The position numbers and the translations under genes were made by a program. DNA of 19,563 nucleotides from a bacterium. Its GTDB lineage: Bacteria; Planctomycetota; UBA1135; UBA2386. Below are positions 1 through 6,969 of this stretch, piece after piece. How positions within the stretch are numbered: the first letter of the stretch is position 1; each line of letters opens with the position of its first letter. The notes beneath the pieces were generated by a model, which worked only from the letters and a program-made list of their open reading frames with translations, was not told the DNA's origin and did no database searches. Where the stretch lies: assembly GCA_011051855.1 (NCBI GenBank), contig DRKG01000106.1, positions 1-19,563 of the forward strand, in the 5' to 3' direction.

Positions 1-717
1 GTGGCAGTTGGTCCCGAAGCGATGCTGGCGGTGCTGGTCGACGAGGTCAAGGCCGAGATCGACGCCGAGCCCAGCCGCGTGCCCGCCCCGCCGCAGCCGG
101 GTCTGACCAAGAAGCAGCGCGAGGAGATGGCGTCATACATCGACGAGTACACCGACGGGCCCAGGCCGGGCGGCGGCATGTTCGCCGGCTACAAGCCGAC
201 TCCGGGTAGTCCGCGGCCGAAGACCGGCACCGGCCGGCGGGTGAACCTGGAAGGCAAGCCGCTGCCGTTCTCGAGAATGAAGGGCGTCGACGGCAATGAC
301 GTCGACTTGACCAGCTACCACGGCAGGCAGCGGGTCATGATCGTGGTGTTGCGAGGGTTCTTGGGCGAGGTGTGCTGCTACTGCATCGCGCAGACCAAGG
401 CGCTGGCCAAGGCGCGCAAGAAGCTCGAGCAGGCGAACGTCGAGGTGCTGGTGATCTATCCGGGCGAGAAGGAGAACGAAGAGGCGTTTCGTCGGCTCTA
501 CGAAGAGGAGTTCGGCGAGGGGCCTCCGCCTTACCGTGTGTTCTATGACCCCGATCTCGAACTGGTGACCAAGCTCGGCATCCAGGGCGACCTTGCTTCG
601 CCGACGACGTTGGTCATCGACGAACAGGGCATCGTGCGTTACGCCTATGTCGGTGAGCATCGTGCCGATCGGCCGGCGACGAATGCCCTGATCAAGCTGA
701 TCGAGGGTATGAAGTGA
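1..717 (+). CDS. Peroxiredoxin-like (AhpC/TSA, redoxin) protein, possibly cut at the window edge
   Basis: The protein is 238 aa if the GTG at base 1 is the start. The frame is open to the window edge, so the true start may lie outside; an internal ATG at 22 is also possible. Residues 1-80 are a Pro/Gly-rich leader with no clear signal peptide. Residues about 81-238 look like a thioredoxin fold of the AhpC/TSA type: a beta strand VMIVVLRGF leads into a Cys motif CCYC (C125-C128) followed by an IAQT helix, and a cis-Pro-like segment ASPTTLVID precedes the last strands. This fits a thiol peroxidase or thiol-disulfide protein using the CxxC pair; the substrate cannot be told. Its stop overlaps the start of the kinase gene by 4 bp, so the two are probably translated together. 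The redoxin fold is well supported, the exact activity is not. Confidence 0.8.
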   Translation: MAVGPEAMLAVLVDEVKAEIDAEPSRVPAPPQPGLTKKQREEMASYIDEYTDGPRPGGGMFAGYKPTPGSPRPKTGTGRRVNLEGKPLPFSRMKGVDGNDVDLTSYHGRQRVMIVVLRGFLGEVCCYCIAQTKALAKARKKLEQANVEVLVIYPGEKENEEAFRRLYEEEFGEGPPPYRVFYDPDLELVTKLGIQGDLASPTTLVIDEQGIVRYAYVGEHRADRPATNALIKLIEGMK

Positions 718-2906
718 GCGGCGCGGCGAACCTGCCGGAATTGCCGGGAGTCACTCTGCTCGGCGAAATCGCGCGCGGTGGCATGGGGGTCGTCTACAGC
801 GGCCGCCAGGACTTCCTCGACCGCAAGGTCGCGGTCAAGTTCCTGTCGGTCGAGCTCGGCGGGGAATCGTTCCAGAAGCGATTCCAGCGTGAGGCGAAGA
901 TCCTCGCCGGCATCAGTCACCCGAACATCGTGGCCTGCCATATGGCGGGCACCACGTCGGACGGGCAGTCCTATCTGGTGATGGAGTTCATCAATGGGCC
1001 GAGCCTGAAGGCGTGGATCGGCTCGCACGGGCCGGTTGCACCGATGGCGTCGCTGCGCCTGGTGCGCGCGGTCGGGCAGGCGCTCGGACACGCGCACCTG
1101 TCGGAGATCATCCACCGCGACGTCAAGCCGGAGAACATCCTGCTCGAGCCGGTCACGTCGACGGCGCTCGACATCAACTTCCCGTATACGCCGAAGCTGG
1201 TCGACCTTGGTCTGGCGCGCATGACGCACGAGCAGGTCGGCGCCGGGTTGACGTCGCCCGGGTCGGTGATGGGGACGCCGACGACGATGTCGCCCGAGCA
1301 GTTCGACGACCCCGATTCGGTCGACTTTCGCAGCGACATTTACGGGCTCGGTTGCGTGCTCTACGAGATGCTGGTCGGCAAGCCTGCGTTCCGTGACGGC
1401 AAGTTGAGCGACATCATCGTGCGCAAGCGCCAGCCGGTGGCGCCGAATCCGTGCGAGGAGAACCCGCTGCTGCCGGCAGCGCTCGGCGCGTTCGTGCAGC
1501 GAATGCTCGCGAGCGATCGGCTCGATCGACCGGACAGCTACAAGCAGCTCGATCGCGAGATCGACGAATTGCAGCAGGTGCTGATTCGGATGGGCAGCCG
1601 GTCCGACACCGTCGTCGGCGCGGCCGGCGAAGACCCGGGCGCGACGGTTGCGAGCGTCGGCCCGGCCGGCGGCGGCGGCGATGGATCGAGTGCCGGGTTG
1701 CTGAACACCGGTGAGTTGGACTTCCTGGCCGAGGGCGGCACCGTCGGCGCTGGCGATTCGACTGGGGTGCCGACCGCGTTCCGGCAGGAACTCGAGACGG
1801 GGCGGACGGTCGCGCGGCCGGAGGCTGCGGTCGTGGCAGAAAGCACGGGCGAGGGAGCCGGCGAGGGCCGCGGCCGCCTGCTCGCCATCGCGGCTGCGGT
1901 CGTGATCCTCGGCGGTGCTGGCGCGTTCTTTGCCCTGGGGGGTGACGGCGACACCGATGGCGGCGGCGACGACGCAACGGACGGCAACCGCCCACCCGAG
2001 GTGCAGGCGATTGCCGGTCCGCTCCGTGTCGGAATCGACGAACCGTTCGAGCTGACTGCCACCGCGAGCGATCCCGACGGGGACGAGCTGGCCTACCGAT
2101 GGCGGTTCCCGCGCGATTGCATGCGGCCGCTGTCCGATGACGACCAGGCCACGATCCGTCTGCAGGTCGACGACGGCCTCACCGGGACGCGGTTCATGGT
2201 CAGTTGCATCGTCAGCGATGGTGGTGGCCGCCCCGGGGTCGAACGGCACCACACGGTCACGCTCGGTGAGGTGCCATCTCAGACGCCGTTGATCGGGTTT
2301 CGTGCCCGTCCCGACGAATGGCGTCGGGAGGGCAACTGGGCCGCGCTGCAGGACCCGCTCAACCCGGCCGCATCCGGGCGCGCGAAGGGCAAGGGGGCCA
2401 CGCTGCAGCGGTCGCTCGGCGCCGAGAGCTACTGGGAATGGCGTGGCCGCATCACTCCCAGCGAAGACGAGGACGGCCACGGCATTGCGTTCGTCGAGAT
2501 CGAGTTCGGCGGTGATGGCTACGCGATTCGCTGTGAACGCCGCGAGGGCGAGTCGGCCGAGCCGAAGCGCTGGACGATCGAGTTGTTGCAACGCGCGGGT
2601 GCGAACGATTGGCAACCGTTGGCCGAGCCGGTGCGCAAGGAGTGGCAGGAGCCGGCCGGTGCGAACGAGATCTATCGTGCCTACTACGTTATCCGCCGCG
2701 AACGTGCGCGGCTGCGCTTCGCGCTCGGCAAGATGACGCAGGAGCCGCCACGCGTCGGCGAAGAGCCGCCCGAACCCTCGTTCGCCCCCGAAGCGACCTT
2801 CGCCGTCGACTTGACCGACGCCCAGCAACACACCCTGGATCGTGCCGGGACCCTGACCTTGCGCGCCAGCCAGGGGCGCAGCGAGTTCCTGCTGACCAGA
2901 TACTGA
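714..2906 (+). CDS. Membrane-anchored Ser/Thr protein kinase with extracytoplasmic PKD/cadherin-like domain
   Basis: The 730-aa protein starts at a GTG overlapping the upstream stop (GTGA). Residues about 13-290 form a Hanks-type kinase: Gly-rich loop ARGGMGVVY (20-28), ATP-binding Lys42, helix-C Glu60, catalytic HRDVKPEN (134-141), DLG metal motif (D164), SPE in place of APE (193-195) and the structural Asp208 in SDIYGLG. All key residues are present, so it should be active. A Gly/Ala/acidic linker (about 295-387) leads to one membrane segment (about 388-408). Outside, residues about 425-517 carry the RPPEV...DPDGDELAYRW pattern of PKD/cadherin-like sandwiches. Residues about 525-730 form a beta-rich tail with a REGNWAAL stretch that I do not recognise with confidence. 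The layout is that of a transmembrane receptor kinase with an external sensing part. Ligand and substrates are unknown. Confidence 0.92.
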   Translation: MSGAANLPELPGVTLLGEIARGGMGVVYSGRQDFLDRKVAVKFLSVELGGESFQKRFQREAKILAGISHPNIVACHMAGTTSDGQSYLVMEFINGPSLKAWIGSHGPVAPMASLRLVRAVGQALGHAHLSEIIHRDVKPENILLEPVTSTALDINFPYTPKLVDLGLARMTHEQVGAGLTSPGSVMGTPTTMSPEQFDDPDSVDFRSDIYGLGCVLYEMLVGKPAFRDGKLSDIIVRKRQPVAPNPCEENPLLPAALGAFVQRMLASDRLDRPDSYKQLDREIDELQQVLIRMGSRSDTVVGAAGEDPGATVASVGPAGGGGDGSSAGLLNTGELDFLAEGGTVGAGDSTGVPTAFRQELETGRTVARPEAAVVAESTGEGAGEGRGRLLAIAAAVVILGGAGAFFALGGDGDTDGGGDDATDGNRPPEVQAIAGPLRVGIDEPFELTATASDPDGDELAYRWRFPRDCMRPLSDDDQATIRLQVDDGLTGTRFMVSCIVSDGGGRPGVERHHTVTLGEVPSQTPLIGFRARPDEWRREGNWAALQDPLNPAASGRAKGKGATLQRSLGAESYWEWRGRITPSEDEDGHGIAFVEIEFGGDGYAIRCERREGESAEPKRWTIELLQRAGANDWQPLAEPVRKEWQEPAGANEIYRAYYVIRRERARLRFALGKMTQEPPRVGEEPPEPSFAPEATFAVDLTDAQQHTLDRAGTLTLRASQGRSEFLLTRY

Positions 2907-3212
2907 CCGCCCCGCAGAAGGATCTGTCGTGGCGCGATGGCGGCGGCGTGCACAGATTGGCACCGCGGCCCTTTGAGTCGGAGGATGGAATGTCGCACTC
3001 AGGTCGGATACACAGTTGTGTCAGGGGCGCCCAACTCTTCGCAGTGGTGTAATACCGATGTGATGCGGAAATGGCATTGCCATCTCGATGTTTCGACAGG
3101 TGTATTGAAGTGCGAGTGCCGGCCGCAATCGTCGTTCTCGTCGTCGGCTTGACGCTGGTAGCTTGGTTCACGTTCTCGGATGCCGGGGGTGCTGGTTCGT
3201 GCATAGATCGGG
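2907..3212. other. Intergenic gap between convergent genes
   Basis: This 306-bp spacer separates the kinase gene from the convergent porin-like gene and is less GC-rich than its surroundings. It holds two short inverted repeats, 3010-3021 (ACACAGTTGTGT) and 3071-3083 (ATGGCATTGCCAT). Neither is followed by a T-run, so neither is called as a terminator. A possible small membrane-protein ORF begins at 3071 and is listed separately. No RNA gene was seen. Confidence 0.5.
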
Positions 3213-3235
3213 TTAGAACGACCAGTTCACGCTGA
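3071..3235 (+). CDS. Possible 54-aa single-pass membrane miniprotein
   Basis: An open frame of 54 codons runs from the ATG at 3071 (alternative GTG at 3110). It has a polar N-terminus and then a clear hydrophobic stretch, IVVLVVGLTLVAWFTF, long enough for one membrane helix, followed by a short Gly/Ser and basic tail. The last 23 bp run antisense into the end of the porin-like gene. A weak GGAA lies directly before the ATG. It could be a genuine small protein, a relic of a signal peptide from a lost gene, or chance. Only the hydrophobic profile supports it. Confidence 0.2.
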   Translation: MALPSRCFDRCIEVRVPAAIVVLVVGLTLVAWFTFSDAGGAGSCIDRVRTTSSR

Positions 3236-4040
3236 CCGAGAACCAGATCGGGTCGTCGTCGAAGATGCCGACGGCGTTGAACCAGCGGTCGATGCGGCGG
3301 TTGATGATCGCCGAGCCGTGTACGCCGGCGGTGATGTCGGTGTTGGCATCGTAGCGGTAGTGCAGTTTGGCGTAGCCGCGCAGGTCGGCCCAGCCGCTCT
3401 GGTCGATGTCGTAGAGCCAGTTGGCCTGGCCGGACGTGACGTAGCCGAGCGAGCCGTCGAGCTCGACCCAGAACTGGTCGTCGATCGGGAAGTCCTCGCC
3501 GATACCGGCGCGGTAGTAGGACGCGCGCACCTCGTCGAAATCGTAGTTCCAGGTGAAGTAGGGGCGGGCGCCGAGCACGTCGGCGCTGACCGTCATGAAC
3601 ACTTCGCTGGTGCCGCCGCGTTCTTCGCCGGGGCCGCCGCGGCCGTCGTTGGCGAACTCGAGGCCGTTGGGCAGGTTGTAGTTGAACAGGCCGACGACGA
3701 CGTCGACGCCGTCGACGACTTGCCGCTGGTAGGTCGCGACGAAGTCGATCTCGGAGAACCTGCCGCCGTGGCCGCGCGGAAACCAAGCGTCGCCGTTGTC
3801 GTCGGTCAGGTCCATGTTGCCCTTGGCGGTGAGGCCGATCGTGTCACCGGTCGTCGTCGGCAGCGACACCGACAGGTTGGGCTGGAACACCGGCGCGTCG
3901 ACTTGGGTCATGCCGCGGTGCACGAACTTGCTGGCGAACGTGCCCCCGATGCCGACGCCGGGGCGCGCATCCTGCGGCACGAAGCAGCCGGTCGAGGCGA
4001 CGCTGACGAAGAGGAGCAGGGCGGCGACGCGGGTGTTCAT
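3213..4040 (-). CDS. TorF/Gcw_chp-like outer-membrane beta-barrel (putative porin) with lipoprotein-like leader
   Basis: The start is placed at the ATG at 4040 (275 aa) because a signal peptide follows directly (MNTRVAALLLFVSVASTGC); the longer reading to 4112 adds only non-hydrophobic residues. The leader ends at a Cys in a loose lipobox (STGC), so the product may be a lipoprotein. The mature protein opens with GIGGTFASKFVHRGMTQ, which resembles the RG-containing first strand of the Gcw_chp/TorF family, and continues with alternating aromatic/polar strands to a terminal SVNWSF. The final Phe is a typical outer-membrane barrel signal. It is likely an outer-membrane channel or structural barrel; the transported compound is unknown. 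It diverges from the barrel gene at 4166, with both promoters expected in the 125-bp gap between them. Confidence 0.7.
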   Translation of the reverse strand: MNTRVAALLLFVSVASTGCFVPQDARPGVGIGGTFASKFVHRGMTQVDAPVFQPNLSVSLPTTTGDTIGLTAKGNMDLTDDNGDAWFPRGHGGRFSEIDFVATYQRQVVDGVDVVVGLFNYNLPNGLEFANDGRGGPGEERGGTSEVFMTVSADVLGARPYFTWNYDFDEVRASYYRAGIGEDFPIDDQFWVELDGSLGYVTSGQANWLYDIDQSGWADLRGYAKLHYRYDANTDITAGVHGSAIINRRIDRWFNAVGIFDDDPIWFSVSVNWSF

Positions 4041-4165
4041 GCAGGTCCTGGGGACGGGAGCCGTGGTCGCGCGAGTGTCGGCGGCTCCGTTGCGCAATGC
4101 AACGATGTGCAACCAGGTGGGGTGTTGCCGCGTATGCTCGCCGGGCCGTCCGGACCCCGCTGCCG

Positions 4166-4921
4166 ATGATCTCCACCTGCGCCCGATTGTCGCCTACCCT
4201 GCTGCTCTTGGGCTGCGTGCCGGTCGGTGCCAGCGGTCAGGTCGGCTATGCGCGGATGAAGGTCGCCGGGCAACTGGCGCTCGATGCGGCCGGCAACCAG
4301 GGCTCGATCGAACAGGGTGTCGATTCGGCGTTCGGGCTCGGCCAGGGCGAAGGCTCGCCCTACTACCGCGCACAGGTCGACTTCGGCGGTCCGGTCGTGA
4401 CGGCGTCGGCCTTCTGGCTGCGGGACTCCGGGCGCGGCGAGCTCGCCGATGCGTTCGGGGGGTTCGCCTCGGGGACGAGCGTCGCCAGCCGGCTCGACGT
4501 GGCCGTGGCCAAGATCGGTGCGAGCTACGACTTCGATCTCGGCCTGGTGAAGGTCTCGCCCGGCGTGCTGTTCGACGTCTTCGCCCTCGACTTCTCGGCG
4601 CGCGAGCTGACACTCAACGGCCGCGAGGAGATCGACGACATCGTGTTCGTGCCGATGCCGGCGGTGCGCGCCGAGAGCCGGCTTGGCTCGTTCGCCGTCG
4701 TCGCCGAACTCGGCGGCATCGCCGCGAGCGGCAGCGGCGACAACGAGGGGCGCTTCTTCGATGCCGAGGCGATGCTCGAATGGTCACCTCTGCCGCTGGC
4801 GCACCTGTTTGCCGGCTACCGGCTGCTCGACATCGACGGCAGTGGGCGCTCGGGAACGGAGTCGTTCGCCGTCGACCTGCAGATCGAGGGCTGGATGATC
4901 GGTGGCGGCGTGCGCTTCTGA
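4166..4921 (+). CDS. Putative outer-membrane beta-barrel lipoprotein, first of a tandem pair
   Basis: The start is put at the ATG at 4166 (251 aa), directly before the signal peptide; the upstream ATG at 4097 would add a non-hydrophobic leader. The leader contains LLLLGC, which fits a lipobox with Cys as the modified residue; Sec cleavage after GASG is the alternative. The body alternates short hydrophobic strands with Gly/Asp turns, and the end reads YRLLDIDGSGR...GWMIGGGVRF with a terminal Phe, as in outer-membrane barrels. The end aligns with the next gene's YRYLLLDGYGR...GVYLSAGVRF, so the two are paralogues. No enzyme motif is visible. The role is unknown; a barrel in the outer membrane is an inference from strand pattern and terminus. 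Confidence 0.7.
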   Translation: MISTCARLSPTLLLLGCVPVGASGQVGYARMKVAGQLALDAAGNQGSIEQGVDSAFGLGQGEGSPYYRAQVDFGGPVVTASAFWLRDSGRGELADAFGGFASGTSVASRLDVAVAKIGASYDFDLGLVKVSPGVLFDVFALDFSARELTLNGREEIDDIVFVPMPAVRAESRLGSFAVVAELGGIAASGSGDNEGRFFDAEAMLEWSPLPLAHLFAGYRLLDIDGSGRSGTESFAVDLQIEGWMIGGGVRF

Positions 4922-4981
4922 GGCCGGGCGAACGGGCGGCCTTCCCGGAATCGCCGCTGGCGCCGCCGGGCGCGGCGCGCG

Positions 4982-5752
4982 ATGCTCCCCTACATGATGG
5001 CGAAGCACCTGCGCTGGATCCCGCTCCTGCTCCCGTTGTCGTTCATGGCGTGCGTCGGCCAGACCTACCACGTCGAAGTCGGCCCGACGTTCGCGCGCGC
5101 GCGCGGCGTCGTCGCGCTGGCGAACAGCTCCGGCTTCTTGCCGGTCGCGAACAGCCTCGAAGACGACATGGGGCTCGGCGAGTCGGAGGCAGCCCCGCGC
5201 ATCGCGGCGTCGACGCGCTTCGGCGACCACCACGTCCGGCTCAGCGGTTTCTACATCGACACCGAAGGCTCCGGGGCGCTCAACCAGGACTACGGCAACA
5301 TCCTGGCCGGGACCCAGGTGCAGAACACGCTCGACTTCTTCGCGATCGCGGGCAGCTACAGCTACGAACTCGAACGCGAGGAGAACTACCGCCTCGCGGT
5401 CGGCGCCAAGCTCGCCTACTACTCGCTGGACGTCACCGCGCGCTCCCCGGGCGGCCGCGAGCAGGTCGAGACCGACGCGCTCGTGCCGATGCCCTACATC
5501 GAGGGCGAGTACTACTGGGAGGATCTGACGATCGGGGCCAACTTCGGCGTGATGTCGGCCGACCTCGGCGATGCGACTGGACGCTATTGGGACGGCGAGG
5601 CGTTCGCGCGCTATGCGATCGACGATCGATACGACGTGCGGGTCGGCTACCGCTACCTGCTGCTCGACGGCTACGGCCGCGCATCGTCGCGCGACTTCGA
5701 CGCCGACCTGACGGTGCAGGGCGTCTACCTGAGCGCCGGCGTGCGCTTCTGA
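4982..5752 (+). CDS. Putative outer-membrane beta-barrel lipoprotein, second of a tandem pair
   Basis: The protein is 256 aa from the ATG at 4982; ATGs at 4994 and 4997 are equally good starts, and none has an SD. The signal peptide RWIPLLLPLSFMACVG puts Cys in a lipobox-like context (FMAC). The mature part is made of beta strands with tyrosine-rich girdles (SGFYIDTEGS, GSYSYELE, YIEGEYYWEDLTIGANFGV) and ends in AGVRF, the barrel-closing signal. It shares its C-terminal strand layout with the preceding gene, from which it is separated by 60 bp, which points to an old tandem duplication and co-transcription. The large divergence between the copies suggests separate roles. The function is not recognisable. 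Confidence 0.7.
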   Translation: MLPYMMAKHLRWIPLLLPLSFMACVGQTYHVEVGPTFARARGVVALANSSGFLPVANSLEDDMGLGESEAAPRIAASTRFGDHHVRLSGFYIDTEGSGALNQDYGNILAGTQVQNTLDFFAIAGSYSYELEREENYRLAVGAKLAYYSLDVTARSPGGREQVETDALVPMPYIEGEYYWEDLTIGANFGVMSADLGDATGRYWDGEAFARYAIDDRYDVRVGYRYLLLDGYGRASSRDFDADLTVQGVYLSAGVRF

Positions 5753-5770
5753 CCCGCCGCCGCGATTCGG

Positions 5771-6784
5771 CTATCGCGGCACGAACGTGAGCGTGCGCCC
5801 GAGCAGCCGGCGGCCTTCGTCGGACTCGGCGAATGCCAGGAAGTCGAGCGCCTGCTGGTCCGGCTGGCCGGATGTGACCAGTTGCAGCGGGATGCCGAAC
5901 GGGTAGGTGCCGTAGCCGAACGCGGCCGGCGTCGGCGGCGTCCAGCCGATCTGCACCAGTTGCTGGCCCGGCTCGCGCGGCTCGGCGGTGATGCGCACGA
6001 TCGCGATCGCGTCCGGGTGCTGCAGCAACTGGTCGACGGCGTGGCGCTCGCTCTGGACGGCGACGCAGCGCGAGGCGAACCGGTCGCCCGGGATCAGCAC
6101 CCGTTCTGCGCGTTCGGCGAGCGCTCCGTCGCTGGGCACGACGGCGGTGATCTCGCCGCCCTCGAAGCCGAGCTGGCTCCATTCGGTGGCTGCGCCGGTG
6201 AAGATCTGGCGCACCTGCTGGGGGGTCAGCGACCGCACATCGGAATCGGGCGCCACCGAGAGGGCGAACAGCTCCACGCCGATCTGCGTTTGCCGCAGGC
6301 CGGCTTGGACTTCGCGTCGCGACAGCTTGCCGCCGATCAGGCCGAAGTCGGCGCGCGCCAGCATCATCAGGTCGACGGTTTCGCGATCGGTGCACGCGAC
6401 CGTGCGGCACTGCATGTCCCGCAGGGTCGATCGGTAGGCGGCGATCAGATCCGCGTCGCAGCTCGACCGGGCGTTGCGCCCGATCGCGACCACCTGGATC
6501 TCGGGTTCGGCCAGCGCGCTCCGGGTCGGGGCGGGTTCGCCGATCGGCGCCGCCGCCGCGTAGGGTGCGGCGAGGGGCTCGTCGATCAGTTCTCCGTGCG
6601 CGGGTTCGACGAACTGCGCGGCCGGCTGGATTTCGGGCGGTGGGGCCGCGCGCAGCAGTTCGCGAGGGTCCGGATCCGCAGCGAAGTCGATCGTGCCCGC
6701 CGCTATCGTCAGGCTGGCGAGGGCCACTGCGCTGAAGGCGACCGCCAGGCGCGCATCCGTTGTCGGCAAACTGTGCATTCCCAT
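5771..6784 (-). CDS. PstS-like periplasmic solute-binding protein
   Basis: The product is 337 aa from the ATG at 6784, or 335 aa from the ATG at 6778. The second has GGGAG at a 6-nt spacing and is the better start. A signal peptide or N-terminal anchor (about 14-35) is followed by a Pro/Ala/Glu-rich linker to about residue 95. The PBP-like fold of phosphate-binding proteins then follows: ADFGLIGGKLS, the hallmark VRQIFTGAATEWSQLGF, a DGAL segment, and near the end FGYGTYPFGIPLQLVTSG with LDFLAFAESDEGRRLL, which mirrors the YP.s.PLy.vt / FldFv.S.eGq end of PstS. No pstC, pstA or pstB gene is nearby, so it is an orphan. It may bind phosphate or another anion, or act as a sensor. It converges on the barrel gene at 5752 with an 18-bp gap. 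Confidence 0.78.
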   Translation of the reverse strand: MGMHSLPTTDARLAVAFSAVALASLTIAAGTIDFAADPDPRELLRAAPPPEIQPAAQFVEPAHGELIDEPLAAPYAAAAPIGEPAPTRSALAEPEIQVVAIGRNARSSCDADLIAAYRSTLRDMQCRTVACTDRETVDLMMLARADFGLIGGKLSRREVQAGLRQTQIGVELFALSVAPDSDVRSLTPQQVRQIFTGAATEWSQLGFEGGEITAVVPSDGALAERAERVLIPGDRFASRCVAVQSERHAVDQLLQHPDAIAIVRITAEPREPGQQLVQIGWTPPTPAAFGYGTYPFGIPLQLVTSGQPDQQALDFLAFAESDEGRRLLGRTLTFVPR

Positions 6785-6969
6785 CTCCCGGTGCCTGGAT
6801 ATCGGGCATCCGTTCCGGGACGCGTCGAGGAATGCGACGGCCGAGCATCCATAACCTCCTTCGCAACGTATGGTTGTGAGTGAGACAATCGAGCCCGGCG
6901 GCTCAAGGCGACTGGTGGGCCAAATTGGCCCGATTGATCGACAGCCAATCCGCGCTACACCTGACCCCC
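6785..6969. promoter_or_regulatory. Divergent control region with candidate PdxR operator (three half-sites at 6919-6949)
   Basis: This gap lies between the minus-strand binding-protein gene and pdxR if pdxR starts at 6970. It holds a 15-bp inverted repeat GGGCCAAATTGGCCC at 6917-6931 with 7-bp arms. A further GCCAAT at 6944-6949 pairs with ATTGGC at 6924-6929. The half-site GCCAA therefore occurs at 6919 (forward), 6925-6929 (reverse) and 6944 (forward), with 25 bp between the two forward copies. As I recall, direct repeats plus an inverted copy are the arrangement reported for some MocR/PdxR operators. Binding here is inferred only. Confidence 0.4.

Noticed and set aside
645..2963. Long 772-aa open frame on the minus strand
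   Set aside because: It lies antisense to the kinase gene, which has complete kinase motifs. The antisense reading is rich in Arg, Ala and His with no domain, as expected for a shadow in GC-rich DNA.
2937..3152. 71-aa plus-strand frame in the gap after the kinase
   Set aside because: No domain, no hydrophobic or repeat pattern, no ribosome site.
5433..6866. 477-aa minus-strand frame starting near a perfect AGGAGG
   Set aside because: Arg/Pro-rich without domain, covering both the PstS-like gene and the antisense of the second barrel gene. The SD-like site is noted as a finding, but the protein is not believed.
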